From positions 1,488,001 to 1,552,000 of the forward strand of contig NZ_JELR01000001.1 in NCBI RefSeq assembly GCF_000708675.1: 64,000 nt of DNA. The letters are read 5' to 3'. The DNA comes from Microbulbifer sp. HZ11 (GTDB lineage: Bacteria > Pseudomonadota > Gammaproteobacteria > Pseudomonadales > Cellvibrionaceae). Of this stretch, positions 1 to 11,660 are shown one piece after another. Position 1 is the first letter of the stretch. The number at the start of each line of letters is the position of its first letter. The notes under the pieces are model-generated. The model was not told where the DNA came from and did no database searches. It was given only the letters and a program-made list of their open reading frames with translations. The position numbers and the translations under genes were made by a program.

Positions 1-2
1 GG

Positions 3-917
3 GTAAGCGCCTTCGTTTCAATCATGGAAGGCTGCTCCAAGTACTGCACCTTCTGCGTGGTGCCCTACACCCGTGGTGAGGAAGTGAGCCGTCCGGTAGC
101 GGACGTGCTGGCAGAAGTGGCGCACCTGGCAGACCAGGGGGTCCGTGAGGTAAACCTGCTGGGCCAGAACGTAAACGCTTACCGCGCGCCCGGCGAAGAC
201 GGCCAGATCGTGGATTTTGCCGAGCTGATCACCTACGTTGCCGCCATCGACGGCATCGACCGCATCCGCTACACCACCTCGCACCCGGTGGAGTTTTCCG
301 ATGCGCTGATCGATGTGTACGCGGAAGTACCGGAGCTGGTAAACCACCTGCACCTGCCGGTTCAGAGCGGTTCCGACCGCATCCTGATGGCGATGAAGCG
401 CGGCCACACGGCGCTCGAGTACAAGTCCAAGATTCGCCGCCTGAAGGCGATCCGCCCGGATATCTGCCTGTCGTCCGATTTCATTATCGGCTTCCCCGGT
501 GAGACCGAGCGCGACTTCGAGGCCACCATGAAGCTGATTCAGGATGTGGGTTTCGATATTTCCTTCAGCTTCATTTACTCCGCCCGCCCGGGTACCCCGG
601 CGGCGGATCTGCCGGACGACACCCCGGAAGAGGTGAAGAAACAGCGTCTGCAACTGCTGCAACACCGTATCAACCAGCAGGCCCGGGAAATCGCGCGTCG
701 CATGGTGGGGAACGTGGAGCGCGTTCTGGTCAGCGGCGTCTCCAAGAAAGACCCGGGCCAGTTGCAGGGCCGGACCGAAAACAACCGCGTGGTCAATTTC
801 CGCTGTGACCAGCTGGAGCTGATCGGCAAGTTTGCCGATGTGCTGATTGAAGAAGCACTGCCGAACTCCCTGCGCGGAACTCTGGTGGCTTCTGAGCTGG
901 ATGGGCCGCTGAGCTGA
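3..917 (+). CDS. miaB: tRNA-2-methylthio-N6-dimethylallyladenosine synthase MiaB, 5'-truncated by window edge
   Basis: MiaB is a radical-SAM methylthiotransferase that adds the 2-methylthio group to i6A37 of tRNAs. The reading frame is open to the window edge, so only the last 304 residues are seen. The N-terminal MTTase domain is missing. The radical-SAM cluster motif CSKYCTFC is near the start, followed by the TIM-barrel core ([15 protein letters not shown] and IIGFPGET stretches). A C-terminal TRAM-like segment ends at [12 protein letters not shown]. It lies upstream of phoH-ybeY-corC-lnt, the usual order in gammaproteobacteria, but 516 bp with two palindromic elements separate it from phoH. 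The first in-frame ATG (24) is internal and not the true start. Confidence 0.95.
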   Translation, partial: VSAFVSIMEGCSKYCTFCVVPYTRGEEVSRPVADVLAEVAHLADQGVREVNLLGQNVNAYRAPGEDGQIVDFAELITYVAAIDGIDRIRYTTSHPVEFSDALIDVYAEVPELVNHLHLPVQSGSDRILMAMKRGHTALEYKSKIRRLKAIRPDICLSSDFIIGFPGETERDFEATMKLIQDVGFDISFSFIYSARPGTPAADLPDDTPEEVKKQRLQLLQHRINQQAREIARRMVGNVERVLVSGVSKKDPGQLQGRTENNRVVNFRCDQLELIGKFADVLIEEALPNSLRGTLVASELDGPLS

Positions 918-963
918 TTTAACCTTCGGGGCAACCGATTAGTAGGCCCCGAGGCGGCCCTGC

Positions 964-1061
964 TGTCGGGATTCGTTTCCGGGACACGCTACAAGCACAT
1001 CCATGTGCGCTCGGACACGGCCATCCATGGCCGCGTACGGTCCCGGAAACGAATCCCGACA
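964..1061 (-). repeat. Long palindromic element A (three-way hairpin family)
   Basis: Outer arms at 964-985 and 1040-1061 are perfect 22-bp reverse complements. The 54-base interior holds two further perfect small hairpins, GCACAT-CC-ATGTGC and CGGCCAT-CC-ATGGCCG. Read on the minus strand, both apical parts show CATGGATG, which aligns with the CAGGGATGGG core of elements B and C. The predicted fold is a closing stem plus two inner hairpins. Confidence 0.85.
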
Positions 1062-1142
1062 TCAGCGCCTTAGCTTTTGACAACTGTGATTTTCGACCTG
1101 TTCAGGGGCGAAAATACTGGGAACTCGGGGTTAAGGCGCCGA

Positions 1143-1238
1143 TACCGATAGCCCTTTGTGAGACCTTCCGCGAGAGGGACCTCGCGGAAGAGCCCCCAGG
1201 GATGGGTTCACGGCGTGTCTCACAAAGGGCTATCGGTA
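1143..1238 (+). repeat. Long palindromic element B (three-way hairpin family)
   Basis: Perfect 22-bp outer arms lie at 1143-1164 and 1217-1238. Inside are a 10-bp perfect hairpin (CTTCCGCGAG / CTCGCGGAAG) and then the conserved core CCCAGGGATGGGTTCACGGCGT split across two lines of sequence (about 1195-1216). The arm sequence is unrelated to that of elements A and C, so the shared part is the architecture and the core, not the stem. Confidence 0.85.
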
Positions 1239-1433
1239 GCGGGGCCGCCACACCACCACCTACGAAGCACCACAGCCCACTACGAAGTACCGAATTCCCG
1301 AAGCGACCTCAAACCTTCATACTCCCCTGTTATAAGCCACCGGACCGGTTAGAACCCATTCGTCACAAACCGGCCTTTCCCATATTGGCGAAATGGGTAT
1401 AACCTACAGACTGAACCATCAGACAAAAGGTGC

Positions 1434-2516
1434 ATGGAAACCAATTTGGATACACAAGCCCTCGCTCACAGCATCACTCTCGAGCCTAACGACGCTCGCC
1501 GCCTGGCCAACCTCTGTGGCCAATTCGATCAACACCTACGCCAGATAGAACAGCGACTGGATATCGAAATCCGCAATCGCGGTAATCAGTTTGCTTTTTA
1601 TGGAGACGCCAAGTCCGCCCGCGCCGCCGGTGAGATCCTCAACAACCTGTACCAGGAAGCCGGAGCCAATGACGAAGTGACCCCGGAGCAGATCCATCTT
1701 GCTCTGCAGGAGTCCGGCGTCGAAGAGCTGACCAATGGGAAACAGCAGATCCAGGAAGGTGAGGACGACCAGGTTGTACTGATCCGCACCAAAAAGTGTT
1801 CCGTACGCCCGCGCGGAATCAACCAGCGCAAATATGTACGCGCGGTTCAGACCAACGATATCAACTTCGGTATTGGCCCCGCCGGTACCGGTAAAACCTA
1901 TCTGGCGGTGGCCTGCGCCGTAGAAGCTTTGCTCAAGGACTCCGTGGAGCGCATCCTGCTGGTTCGCCCGGCGGTGGAAGCCGGCGAGAAACTGGGCTTT
2001 CTGCCCGGTGACCTGAGCCAGAAGGTCGACCCCTACCTGCGCCCCCTGTACGACGCCCTGTATGAAATGCTCGGCTTCGAGACTGTGGGCAAGCTGATCG
2101 AGCGCAATGTGATCGAGGTGGCCCCGCTGGCCTATATGCGCGGCCGCACCCTGAACAACGCGTTTGTGATTCTCGACGAGAGCCAGAACACCACCCGCGA
2201 GCAGATGAAGATGTTCCTGACCCGGATCGGCTTCGGATCCACCGCGGTGATTACCGGTGACCCCAGCCAGATCGACCTGCCCCGCGGCCAGGCCTCCGGC
2301 CTCAAACACGCGATTGAAGTGCTGAGCAACGTCAACGGCATCAGCTTCACCCACTTCGGCGCCAAAGACGTGGTGCGCCACCCGTTAGTGCAACGGATCG
2401 TGGAGGCCTACGGCGAACACGAGGCGGAAGTGGAAGCGCAGCAGGAAGCCGAGCGCGCGGCGCGCAAGGCCGCCGCACTGCAAGCCGCCGGCCGCGCTGG
2501 AGAAGATGCGGCCTGA
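1434..2516 (+). CDS. phoH: PhoH-like ATPase (YbeZ)
   Basis: This is a PhoH-family P-loop ATPase of 360 residues. The family is associated with the endoribonuclease YbeY and RNA metabolism. Walker A GPAGTGKT is at residues 148-155 and a Walker B-like VILDESQN near residue 240. A basic segment ([11 protein letters not shown]) precedes the ATPase core. The last 35 residues are Ala/Glu/Arg-rich and low complexity. The ATG at 1434 follows AAAAGGTGC, a good Shine-Dalgarno. The gene overlaps ybeY by 11 bases, suggesting translational coupling within the phoH-ybeY-corC-lnt operon. Confidence 0.95.
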   Translation: METNLDTQALAHSITLEPNDARRLANLCGQFDQHLRQIEQRLDIEIRNRGNQFAFYGDAKSARAAGEILNNLYQEAGANDEVTPEQIHLALQESGVEELTNGKQQIQEGEDDQVVLIRTKKCSVRPRGINQRKYVRAVQTNDINFGIGPAGTGKTYLAVACAVEALLKDSVERILLVRPAVEAGEKLGFLPGDLSQKVDPYLRPLYDALYEMLGFETVGKLIERNVIEVAPLAYMRGRTLNNAFVILDESQNTTREQMKMFLTRIGFGSTAVITGDPSQIDLPRGQASGLKHAIEVLSNVNGISFTHFGAKDVVRHPLVQRIVEAYGEHEAEVEAQQEAERAARKAAALQAAGRAGEDAA

Positions 2517-3063
2517 GGCCGCGCCCATGAACGCCAATCTTTCCGAGAGCCAGTCGCGCTCGCCCGCTGACGTCCACCTGGATGTGCAGCGGGCCACCTC
2601 CTGCTCCCCACTCCCCTCTGATGCTGATCTTGCCCTGTGGGCGACGGCGGCGGTGGGCGAGCATCGCCCCGAAGCCGAGATCTCCCTGCGCATCGTCGAC
2701 GAGGACGAGAGCCAGGCCCTGAACGGCCAGTATCGCGGCAAAGACAAACCCACCAATGTCCTTTCTTTCCCTGCGGACATCCCGCCGGAGCTGGGTCTGC
2801 CCCTGCTCGGCGACCTGGTGATCTGTGCGCAGGTAGTGGCGCGGGAAGCGGAACAGCAGCACAAAGCCCTGTCCGCACACTGGGCACACATGGTGGTCCA
2901 TGGCACACTGCATCTTCTGGGTTACGACCATATCGAGGACGATGAGGCCGAGATCATGGAAAATCTGGAAACCCGGATACTGGGCAGCCTGGGAATCAAA
3001 GACCCTTATTTGCCCGCAGAAGAATCGACTGACGCGCCGGCGCACGATGCGCGGGCCGAATAA
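2506..3063 (+). CDS. ybeY: Endoribonuclease YbeY (16S rRNA maturation)
   Basis: YbeY is a single-metal endoribonuclease involved in 16S rRNA 3'-end maturation and ribosome quality control. The metal-binding signature [11 protein letters not shown] (H-x3-H-x5-H) is intact near residues 129-139. The N-terminal region contains the conserved [17 protein letters not shown] stretch. At 185 residues it is longer than E. coli YbeY (about 155), with an extra N-terminal segment and a Glu/Asp/Ala-rich tail. The ATG at 2506 overlaps the end of phoH and follows GGAG at short spacing. An ATG at 2527 is the alternative start. Confidence 0.94.
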   Translation: MRPEAAPMNANLSESQSRSPADVHLDVQRATSCSPLPSDADLALWATAAVGEHRPEAEISLRIVDEDESQALNGQYRGKDKPTNVLSFPADIPPELGLPLLGDLVICAQVVAREAEQQHKALSAHWAHMVVHGTLHLLGYDHIEDDEAEIMENLETRILGSLGIKDPYLPAEESTDAPAHDARAE

Positions 3064-3095
3064 ATGAACAACGGAACCGACGAGTAACGCGGAGT

Positions 3096-3992
3096 ATGGC
3101 CACATCCATGACCACCGACGAACCCCCAAGTAGCTCCTCTTCCAACCGCCCCCGATCGGGGGAGAAAAACTGGTTGGAGAAAATACTGGGTGCCTTCTCA
3201 CAAGAACCCAAATCCCGCGATGAACTGCTGGACATCATCAAGGACGCCGCCGAAAACAAGGTGGTCGATGCCGAAGCCCTGTCTATCATCGAGGGCGCGC
3301 TGGATGTATCCAGCCAACAGGTGCGGGAGATCATGATTCCGCGCTCGCAGATGGTGGTGGTCAGCATCGAGGACTGCCCCAAAGACTTCCTCCCCAAAAT
3401 CATCGAATCCGGCCACTCCCGTTTCCCGGTGGTGGGCGAGAGCATCGACGATATCCGCGGAATCCTGCTGGCCAAAGACCTACTGCCGCTGGTGTTAAAA
3501 GGCGTGGACGATTTCCGCCTGGAAGAACATATCCGCCCCGCCAACATCATTCCCGAAAGCAAACGCCTGAATATCCTGCTGCGGGAGTTCCGCGAGAACC
3601 GCTATCACATGGCTGTCGTAATCGACGAGTATGGTGGTGTCTCGGGCGTGGTGACCATTGAAGATATTCTCGAAGAAATCGTCGGCGAGATCGAAGACGA
3701 GACCGACGAGGAAGAAGCGGATAGCTTTATCCGCAAAGTGAGCGACAACGACTTTGTGGTGAAAGCGCTCACCCCCATCGAGGATTTCAACGAATACTTC
3801 GAGGTCGAATTCAGCGATGAAGAGTTCGACACCATCGGCGGTCTGATCATGCAGTCCTTCGGCCACCTGCCGGGGCGCGATGAAATGACCAAACTCGGGG
3901 AATTCAAATTCCGCGTCCTCTACGCCGACAACCGGCAGATTCACCTGCTGCGCGTTAGTCGGTTCGACAGGCCCGCAGAAGAAGATGGTTGA
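3096..3992 (+). CDS. corC: CorC/HlyC family CBS-domain transporter-associated protein
   Basis: This 298-residue protein has the CorC (YbeX) arrangement. A short N-terminal region is followed by two CBS domains (the first starting at IMIPRSQMVV, residues 79-88; the second around YHMAVVIDEYGG) and the C-terminal CorC_HlyC domain (SDNDFVVKALTPIEDFNEYF onwards). CorC proteins are linked to Mg/Co efflux, and the neighbours suggest links with ribosome and envelope homeostasis. The acidic stretch after the second CBS domain is typical. Its TGA overlaps the lnt ATG (TGATG at 3990-3994). GGAG lies close before the chosen ATG. A second in-frame ATG at 3108 is possible. Confidence 0.93.
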   Translation: MATSMTTDEPPSSSSSNRPRSGEKNWLEKILGAFSQEPKSRDELLDIIKDAAENKVVDAEALSIIEGALDVSSQQVREIMIPRSQMVVVSIEDCPKDFLPKIIESGHSRFPVVGESIDDIRGILLAKDLLPLVLKGVDDFRLEEHIRPANIIPESKRLNILLREFRENRYHMAVVIDEYGGVSGVVTIEDILEEIVGEIEDETDEEEADSFIRKVSDNDFVVKALTPIEDFNEYFEVEFSDEEFDTIGGLIMQSFGHLPGRDEMTKLGEFKFRVLYADNRQIHLLRVSRFDRPAEEDG

Positions 3993-5593
3993 TGCGTAAT
4001 TCTCTGCTCTTCTCGAGGGCTTTGCCCTCAATGGCCGCCCTGATCGCGGGCGGCCTGCTTACGCTTTCCTTTGCGCCTTACAACCTCTGGTGGTGCAGCC
4101 TGCTTTCCATCGGCCTGTTTGCCTGGTTGCTGGCTCCCGGAAAACAGGCACCGACACTTGGCGGCAGACAGACCTTTTGGCGGGCACTGTGTTACGGCTT
4201 TGGCCTGTTCGCCACCGGCGGCTCCTGGGTGTATGTCTCCATCACCGACTTCGGTAACTCATCTCCACTGCTCGGGGTGATTCTTACCGGTGCCTTTGTC
4301 GGTATTATGGCGGTGCTGTTTGCCCTGCCGTTTATTTTACTCGCGCGCTTCCGCGCAAACCCGGTTTCCTTTGCCCTCGCCTTTGCCGCACTCTGGTTTA
4401 TCAGCGAGTGGTTCCGCACCTGGATGTTTACCGGCTTTCCCTGGCTGTTTGCCGGTTACGGACATATCCACACCTGGCTCGCCGGTTGGGCGCCGGTTCT
4501 GAGTGTGTACGGTATCGGCCTGTTGCTGGCGTTTACCTGTGCGGTATTCGCGCTGCTCGCACGCCGAGCGTTCGGCGCGAACCCGTGGAAATCTCCTGCA
4601 GTAATAGCTCTCGGAGTGACTGCAACCCTGATCTGGCCCGCTGGCCTGTTGCTCAAGAACTCCGAATGGACAACGCCCGGCGAAGACTCTCGCACCGTTG
4701 GGCTTGTTCAGGCCAATATTCCACAGGACAAAAAGTGGAAGCCGGAATTTCGCGGTGAGACGATTCGACGTTACCAGGCCGCGACAGAAACCCTGCACCA
4801 ACAGGGCGTAGATCTGGTGATCTGGCCGGAAGCGGCACTGCCGCTGCTGTACCATCATGCACCCAATCTGATGGAAGCATTACAGGGCAATGCACGGGAC
4901 GCCGAAACCGATCTGATCACAGGCATCCTCTACGACACCGAGAGGGACTACCGCCGTGTAGTGCACAACTCGGCAGCCGTGTTCGGCAGTGAGCAGCAGC
5001 TTTACCACAAACGCCACCTTGTACCATTTGGTGAATATGTACCGCTGGAAGACTGGATTCGCGGCACCATCGAATTTTTTAATCTGCCAACGTCGTTTAT
5101 CCGCCCCGGCCCCGAAGGCCAGGCACCGCTGAACGCGGGCGGGCTCAGCTGGGCACCGCTGATCTGCTACGAAATCGTTTACCCACAACTGGTATCCCAA
5201 AGCAGTGGTGACGCGCAGGTTCTACTCACTCTGAGCAATGATGCCTGGTTCGGAAAATCTATCGGCCCCCTGCAACATATGCAGATGGCGCAGATGCGCG
5301 CACTGGAGACCCGCCGCTACCTGGTACGCGGTACCAATACCGGTGTCACTGCCATCGTCGCCCCCGACGGCAGCATCACCGAGCAATTACCACAGTTTGA
5401 ACAGGCCACTCTTATCGGCGAGGTACAGGCTCGCAGCGGTCTCACACCCTTTATGGTGCTAGGCGTTTGGGGCCTACTGACGCTGTCCGCGCTGATGCTA
5501 TTGGCCGCGGCACTGCTGCAACGCCGTTCGGTAGCGCCCACTGAGGACGTCGCCACAGACGGTGAAGGCACGCTTAGCGGCGCGCCTGACTGA
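3992..5593 (+). CDS. lnt: Apolipoprotein N-acyltransferase
   Basis: Lnt transfers an acyl chain from phospholipid to the N-terminal cysteine of lipoproteins in the inner membrane. This 533-residue protein begins with about six hydrophobic segments (residues 1-220). A periplasmic nitrilase-fold domain follows, with the catalytic triad visible as Glu280 (VIWPEAALP), Lys340 (YHKRHLVPFGEYV) and Cys392 (PLICYEIVYP). A last transmembrane helix is near residue 490-510. These positions match the E. coli triad closely. The ATG at 3992 overlaps the corC stop. The gene closes the operon, and a GC-rich hairpin follows. Confidence 0.95.
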   Translation: MRNSLLFSRALPSMAALIAGGLLTLSFAPYNLWWCSLLSIGLFAWLLAPGKQAPTLGGRQTFWRALCYGFGLFATGGSWVYVSITDFGNSSPLLGVILTGAFVGIMAVLFALPFILLARFRANPVSFALAFAALWFISEWFRTWMFTGFPWLFAGYGHIHTWLAGWAPVLSVYGIGLLLAFTCAVFALLARRAFGANPWKSPAVIALGVTATLIWPAGLLLKNSEWTTPGEDSRTVGLVQANIPQDKKWKPEFRGETIRRYQAATETLHQQGVDLVIWPEAALPLLYHHAPNLMEALQGNARDAETDLITGILYDTERDYRRVVHNSAAVFGSEQQLYHKRHLVPFGEYVPLEDWIRGTIEFFNLPTSFIRPGPEGQAPLNAGGLSWAPLICYEIVYPQLVSQSSGDAQVLLTLSNDAWFGKSIGPLQHMQMAQMRALETRRYLVRGTNTGVTAIVAPDGSITEQLPQFEQATLIGEVQARSGLTPFMVLGVWGLLTLSALMLLAAALLQRRSVAPTEDVATDGEGTLSGAPD

Positions 5594-5895
5594 CCTATTC
5601 ACACCGCTCTACCGATTCGCCGGCGGCAAATGCGCCCGTTTGCCGCCGGGTTTCTCCTCTGAACCCAATATTCCCCGGGAATCCGCGGCAAGCGACCTTG
5701 CGACTGCTATTATCGTGAGATATTTACCGGGTATCACGCCCGCTGGCCTGGCATATTGCCGGCGCCCTCCCGTCCGCCTCAGGCACACGAAATGCCACCG
5801 GCGTAAACGGATACGAAAAAATTTGCACTTTTTAACTGCACAGATCTTTTCCCGGCGCGGCAACCTCTAGCTGGCGCTGGCAGACATAGTGCGGC
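5594..5895. other. 302-bp gap between lnt and the epimerase gene
   Basis: Apart from the hairpin at 5620-5649, nothing gene-like is seen. The last 80 bases are AT-richer (a run of A then TTTGCACTTTTTAACT around 5815-5840) and may hold the promoter of the downstream gene. I cannot assign a clear -35/-10 pair. Confidence 0.5.
5620..5657 (+). terminator. Probable intrinsic terminator after lnt
   Basis: A perfect 11-bp stem (CCGGCGGCAAA / TTTGCCGCCGG, 5620-5630 and 5639-5649) with an 8-base loop is followed by GTTTCTCC. The U-tract is weak, but the position 27 bases after the lnt stop fits an operon terminator. Confidence 0.65.
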
Positions 5896-6843
5896 ATGGA
5901 TGCCAGATTTATGCATTGCTTGATTACCGGCGGCACCGGCCTGATCGGCCGCCAATTCTGCGCGAAATGGCTGGAGCGAGGCCACCAACTCACCGTTCTC
6001 AGTCGCACCCCGGCCAAGGTACACCGCCAGTGCGGAGAGGCGGCGCATGCGGTGCGCGAACTACAGCAGATACAGAACCCGGTGGATCTCGTGGTGAATC
6101 TGGCGGGTGAGCCCATTTCCAAGCGCTGGAGCGAAGCCCGTAAACAGGAAATCCGCCGCTCCCGCCTCGACACCACCGCCGAGCTGGTGCGCTGGATTCT
6201 TTCTCAACCACGCCGGCCCAGGTATGTGCTCTCCGGCTCCGCGGTGGGCTATTACGGTGACCGGGGTGGCGATCTGCTCAAGGAAAACAGTGGTCCGGGA
6301 GGTGGCTTCGCCGCTGAGCTCTGCCGCGACTGGGAGGCGGCCACAGATCCACTACAGCAGGCCGGTATCTGTGTGGGCACCATGCGCACCGCCATCGTAC
6401 TGTCGACCGAGGGGGGCGCTCTGAAACAGATGTTGCCCGCATTCAAAGCCGGTCTCGGCGGCCCCATGAGTTGCGGCGAGCAGTGGATGAGCTGGATTCA
6501 CGAGGCGGATATCATCGGCCTGATGCTTCACGCCATCGACCGTCAATTGTGTGTACCCTTCAACGCCTGTGCACCGGAGCCGGTCACCAACAACAGCTTC
6601 TCGCGATTACTGGCAAAACAGTTACATCGACCATGTCTGATGCGCACACCCGCCTGGATGTTGAAAATCCTGTTTGGAGAAATGGCCGAGGAGTTGTTAC
6701 TGGCAAGCCAGCGCATGGAGCCGCGCACCGCACTGGATAGCGGCTACAGCTTCCAGTATCCCACTCTGGAAAAAGCCCTGGAAGACCTGCTGGCCCCAGC
6801 GGGGAGTAATGGCAGTGCCCAGGCTTCATCGCGAGGGCATTGA
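5896..6843 (+). CDS. TIGR01777/YfcH-type NAD(P)-dependent epimerase
   Basis: This 315-residue protein is an extended short-chain dehydrogenase/reductase of the TIGR01777 (YfcH) family. The nucleotide-binding motif ITGGTGLIG is at the N-terminus, VNLAGEPISKRWSEARKQEI carries the family-typical segment, and SGSAVGYYGDRG supplies the YxxxG active-site region. The C-terminal DUF1731-like part includes PAWMLKILFGEMAEELLLASQRMEP. The substrate is unknown; the family is sometimes linked to cell-division inhibitor SulA-like annotations without proof. The ATG at 5896 is chosen, and an ATG at 5911 directly before CLITGG is an equally plausible start. Confidence 0.9.
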   Translation: MDARFMHCLITGGTGLIGRQFCAKWLERGHQLTVLSRTPAKVHRQCGEAAHAVRELQQIQNPVDLVVNLAGEPISKRWSEARKQEIRRSRLDTTAELVRWILSQPRRPRYVLSGSAVGYYGDRGGDLLKENSGPGGGFAAELCRDWEAATDPLQQAGICVGTMRTAIVLSTEGGALKQMLPAFKAGLGGPMSCGEQWMSWIHEADIIGLMLHAIDRQLCVPFNACAPEPVTNNSFSRLLAKQLHRPCLMRTPAWMLKILFGEMAEELLLASQRMEPRTALDSGYSFQYPTLEKALEDLLAPAGSNGSAQASSRGH

Positions 6844-6875
6844 TTGGGGTCTAGATTCGGGGTGTAGAAAATTAC

Positions 6876-7280
6876 TTACGCCGCGGCGTTACTTTGCACC
6901 AGAACTTCGTCGAGGTAGCTGCGCGCAGACTCAGACGTCACCGGATCGGCCTTGCACTCCATTGGTGCAGAACCCACCCACTGGGCGTGCCAGCGAAACC
7001 AGCTGTGGGCGTCTGCGCTGCCGGTAGCACCCTCTCCGCCCGCCTTTTCCCGACGCAACTCCACAAAATCGGTGTGTTCGGGGTCCAACTTGAACTCGCG
7101 CACAATTTGGCCAACAAACGTTTCGAAATTTTTACTGAGTTTGGCACCACTGTCCGCGCCTGCGGACAACATCACCAGTTGCCGACTGCCCCGGCGAGCC
7201 ATTTTGAAACCCACCCACACCGGGCGATTCAGTCGATTGTGCAACTGAATAGGGGAAAATGACGCAGGAAATTCTGACAT
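6876..7280 (-). CDS. Conserved-looking hypothetical protein, 134 aa
   Basis: I do not recognise this protein. It is soluble, without a signal peptide or membrane segment, and has a Trp-rich middle (HSWFRWHAQWVG). The N-terminal MSEFPASFSPIQLHNRLNRP looks like a structured domain. The ATG at 7280 follows GAGG at 9 bases, and a TTG five codons upstream is in frame but less likely. It lies convergent to the epimerase gene with only 32 bases between the stops, and upstream is 198 bp to the YdcF-like gene on the same strand. Codon use is like its neighbours, so it is likely a real gene. Confidence 0.7.
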   Translation of the reverse strand: MSEFPASFSPIQLHNRLNRPVWVGFKMARRGSRQLVMLSAGADSGAKLSKNFETFVGQIVREFKLDPEHTDFVELRREKAGGEGATGSADAHSWFRWHAQWVGSAPMECKADPVTSESARSYLDEVLVQSNAAA

Positions 7281-7478
7281 CAATCCGTACCTCAATCTTT
7301 TTTGTTGTTATTCGCTGGGTAGCCTGAACAGCCACTGCCCGATTCCCGCGCGGGGTATCCTCGGGGACAGTGGCGAAGGCAGCCATATTAGTTTTATCTG
7401 AAACTACCGGCAACCTCACCAGCGATCCAAAACTCGCAGTTCCTTTCCAGTCAACCCGTCAGGGTCATACCACTCAAT

Positions 7479-8261
7479 TCAACACTGTCTGCGCGCAGGC
7501 AGCGACCGCCAGCGATACCACTGCAGCCCCAGTAATTCACGCCAGTACACCTGGCTGCGCACCAATGCTGCAGCACTGGGCAACCAGCGCAGCAAACCGC
7601 TCTCGCCCCTGGGCAGCAACTCTGCGGGGCTCCCTACGGCCAGTGGCTGCACCTGCAGCCCGGCGCGTGCAAAGGTTTCTGCAGCGCGGGGCATATGCCA
7701 CCAGTGAGTCACCAGAAGTACGCTTTCGACTCCCGAATCGTGAAGAAGTGCCGCCGAATTAGAAGCATTCTCCGCCGTGTTGCGACTGCAATTCTCGCGC
7801 CAGGTAACACTGCGATCGAACAACGTTTCCAATGCAGCGGCCATCAGATCTGATTCCGGCAGGGTTTCTTCATCAAACACACGCCCACCAGTTACCAGGA
7901 TCGGTAGCTTGGTTGGAGCCTCCGCCACCGCCCGGGTAACCCGCTCAAGGCTCGCCGCGGACAGGCGCTCGTCCCCGCTTTCCCAATCCCGGTATCGCCC
8001 TCCACCAAGAATGACCACGGCCGCAGGCTCCATTTCCGGTACCTCCGGCATTTGCTTGACCAATCGTTCGCCAAGCCAGCCGGAGAAGGCCGGCGTCGCG
8101 CATATCCACAGCGAGATAAAGCACAGGATAGCCAGAGGGAATGACAGCTTGGCAACCGGGGAAGAGGATGGGAAAAACCAGAAAGCCAGGGCCAGCAACA
8201 TCCCGGCCAGGGGCGCGAATGGCGGCATTACCAGAGTCGTGAGTGCAGTCTGCAGTTCCAT
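7479..8261 (-). CDS. YdcF/ElyC-family (DUF218) membrane protein
   Basis: The 260-residue protein has two hydrophobic N-terminal segments (about residues 14-30 and 38-56). A periplasmic DUF218 domain follows, beginning AAVVILGGGRYRDW and including LVTGGRVFDEET, ENCSRNTAENA and VESVLLVTHWWHMPRA. This family includes ElyC and SanA, which affect peptidoglycan and envelope integrity; the exact reaction is not settled. The order of motifs is complete and there is no sign of damage. It is monocistronic-looking, divergent from nothing and 93 bases downstream of the YbeL gene on the same strand. Confidence 0.88.
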   Translation of the reverse strand: MELQTALTTLVMPPFAPLAGMLLALAFWFFPSSSPVAKLSFPLAILCFISLWICATPAFSGWLGERLVKQMPEVPEMEPAAVVILGGGRYRDWESGDERLSAASLERVTRAVAEAPTKLPILVTGGRVFDEETLPESDLMAAALETLFDRSVTWRENCSRNTAENASNSAALLHDSGVESVLLVTHWWHMPRAAETFARAGLQVQPLAVGSPAELLPRGESGLLRWLPSAAALVRSQVYWRELLGLQWYRWRSLPARRQC

Positions 8262-8354
8262 ATTGGGTTCGCCTGCGATCCGTTTCAGGGAAAAGATATA
8301 CGCTATGGGCTCGAGATAGACCCCGCTGCGGGTGCAGATTCGCTTGCCGCAGAG

Positions 8355-8837
8355 CTATGGGTGATTTGCCCCATCGACAATTTGCCGGAAACAGCCATAG
8401 CCACAGCGGTGGCATGGGGTCACCTCGGTACCGGTGTCCGGTAGTGCCCGGTAACCACAGGCCAGGCACTGGAGCTCCTCGCCCTCGCCAACGTTTTCTC
8501 CGGCCAGCGCCCAGGGCTCACCGCGCTTGATACAACCCATTACCGCTGGCCATACGGTCTTGGTGGGGTCAGCGGCATCCAGCAGCCAATCTCCCACTCG
8601 CTCCTCCTGGGTCAGCAGTTCCCCTCCCAGGTCCTGCAGATAGTGCTCCGCGCGGTGGACGTCATCTTTGATCCAGGCATTGAGGAAAGCCGCCTTACGC
8701 GCGGTGAACTTCTCCACGTCCAGCTCTTCACCCACCAGCTTTTCCAGCTCGCGCCTGGTTTCGGTGGAGAGCTTGCCATCCTCCCCCGGCAGATCGGGAT
8801 TCGCGACTTTGCGGGCCTGTTTAGGTTTCTTACTCAC
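8355..8837 (-). CDS. YbeL-like zinc-ribbon protein (DUF1451)
   Basis: The 160-residue protein has a helical N-terminal part and a C-terminal zinc ribbon made of LQCLACGYR and VTPCHRCGYGCF, giving four paired cysteines. This is the layout of YbeL/DUF1451 proteins, whose function is unknown. The start is GTG at 8837, supported by AGGAGGG at 5 bases upstream. The frame extends further 5' but without a ribosome site. The gene lies head-to-head with leuS with a 102-bp shared upstream region. In E. coli ybeL is also close to leuS, which supports the identification. Confidence 0.87.
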   Translation of the reverse strand: MSKKPKQARKVANPDLPGEDGKLSTETRRELEKLVGEELDVEKFTARKAAFLNAWIKDDVHRAEHYLQDLGGELLTQEERVGDWLLDAADPTKTVWPAVMGCIKRGEPWALAGENVGEGEELQCLACGYRALPDTGTEVTPCHRCGYGCFRQIVDGANHP

Positions 8838-8909
8838 CCTATCCCTCCTATAATTCGCCGTTTTCCGGCAGAACCGCGCAGGCGGTTGCCGGTCCGAATA
8901 TCCCAATAG

Positions 8910-11537
<2,628 letters not shown>

Positions 11538-11549
11538 ATAGCCCGGATT

Positions 11550-11628
11550 GGTGGATGCGCTCCGCTTATCCACCCTACAAATTAAGGCCGCACCTCGACG
11601 TAGGGTGGATAAGCGCAGCGCATCCACC
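11550..11628. repeat. R1 palindromic repeat, copy 1 (GTGGATGCGC...TATCCACCCTAC family)
   Basis: Arms at 11550-11578 and 11600-11628 are 29 bp each with one mismatch, around a 21-base centre. The same arm occurs at 43740-43820 and 45407-45482, and as a single arm at 54025-54053. It begins 12 bases after the leuS stop. Confidence 0.85.
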
Positions 11629-11660
11629 ATTGCTCACGAAGTACAATGATCAGACGCGAA

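Larger units (their letters stand above)
918..1433. other. 516-bp intergenic region carrying two long palindromic elements
   Basis: No credible gene is seen between miaB and phoH. Short open frames here read through the inverted repeats and are rejected. The region holds two separate stem-loop elements (964-1061 and 1143-1238). The last 190 bases probably contain the phoH promoter. A small hairpin around 1379-1396 (CCCAT/ATGGG arms) and the Shine-Dalgarno AAAAGGTGC directly before the phoH ATG are visible. Confidence 0.7.

Noticed and set aside
1158-1402. Two short plus-strand open frames in the miaB-phoH gap
   Set aside because: They read through palindromic element B and have no family resemblance; the inverted repeat explains the open frame.
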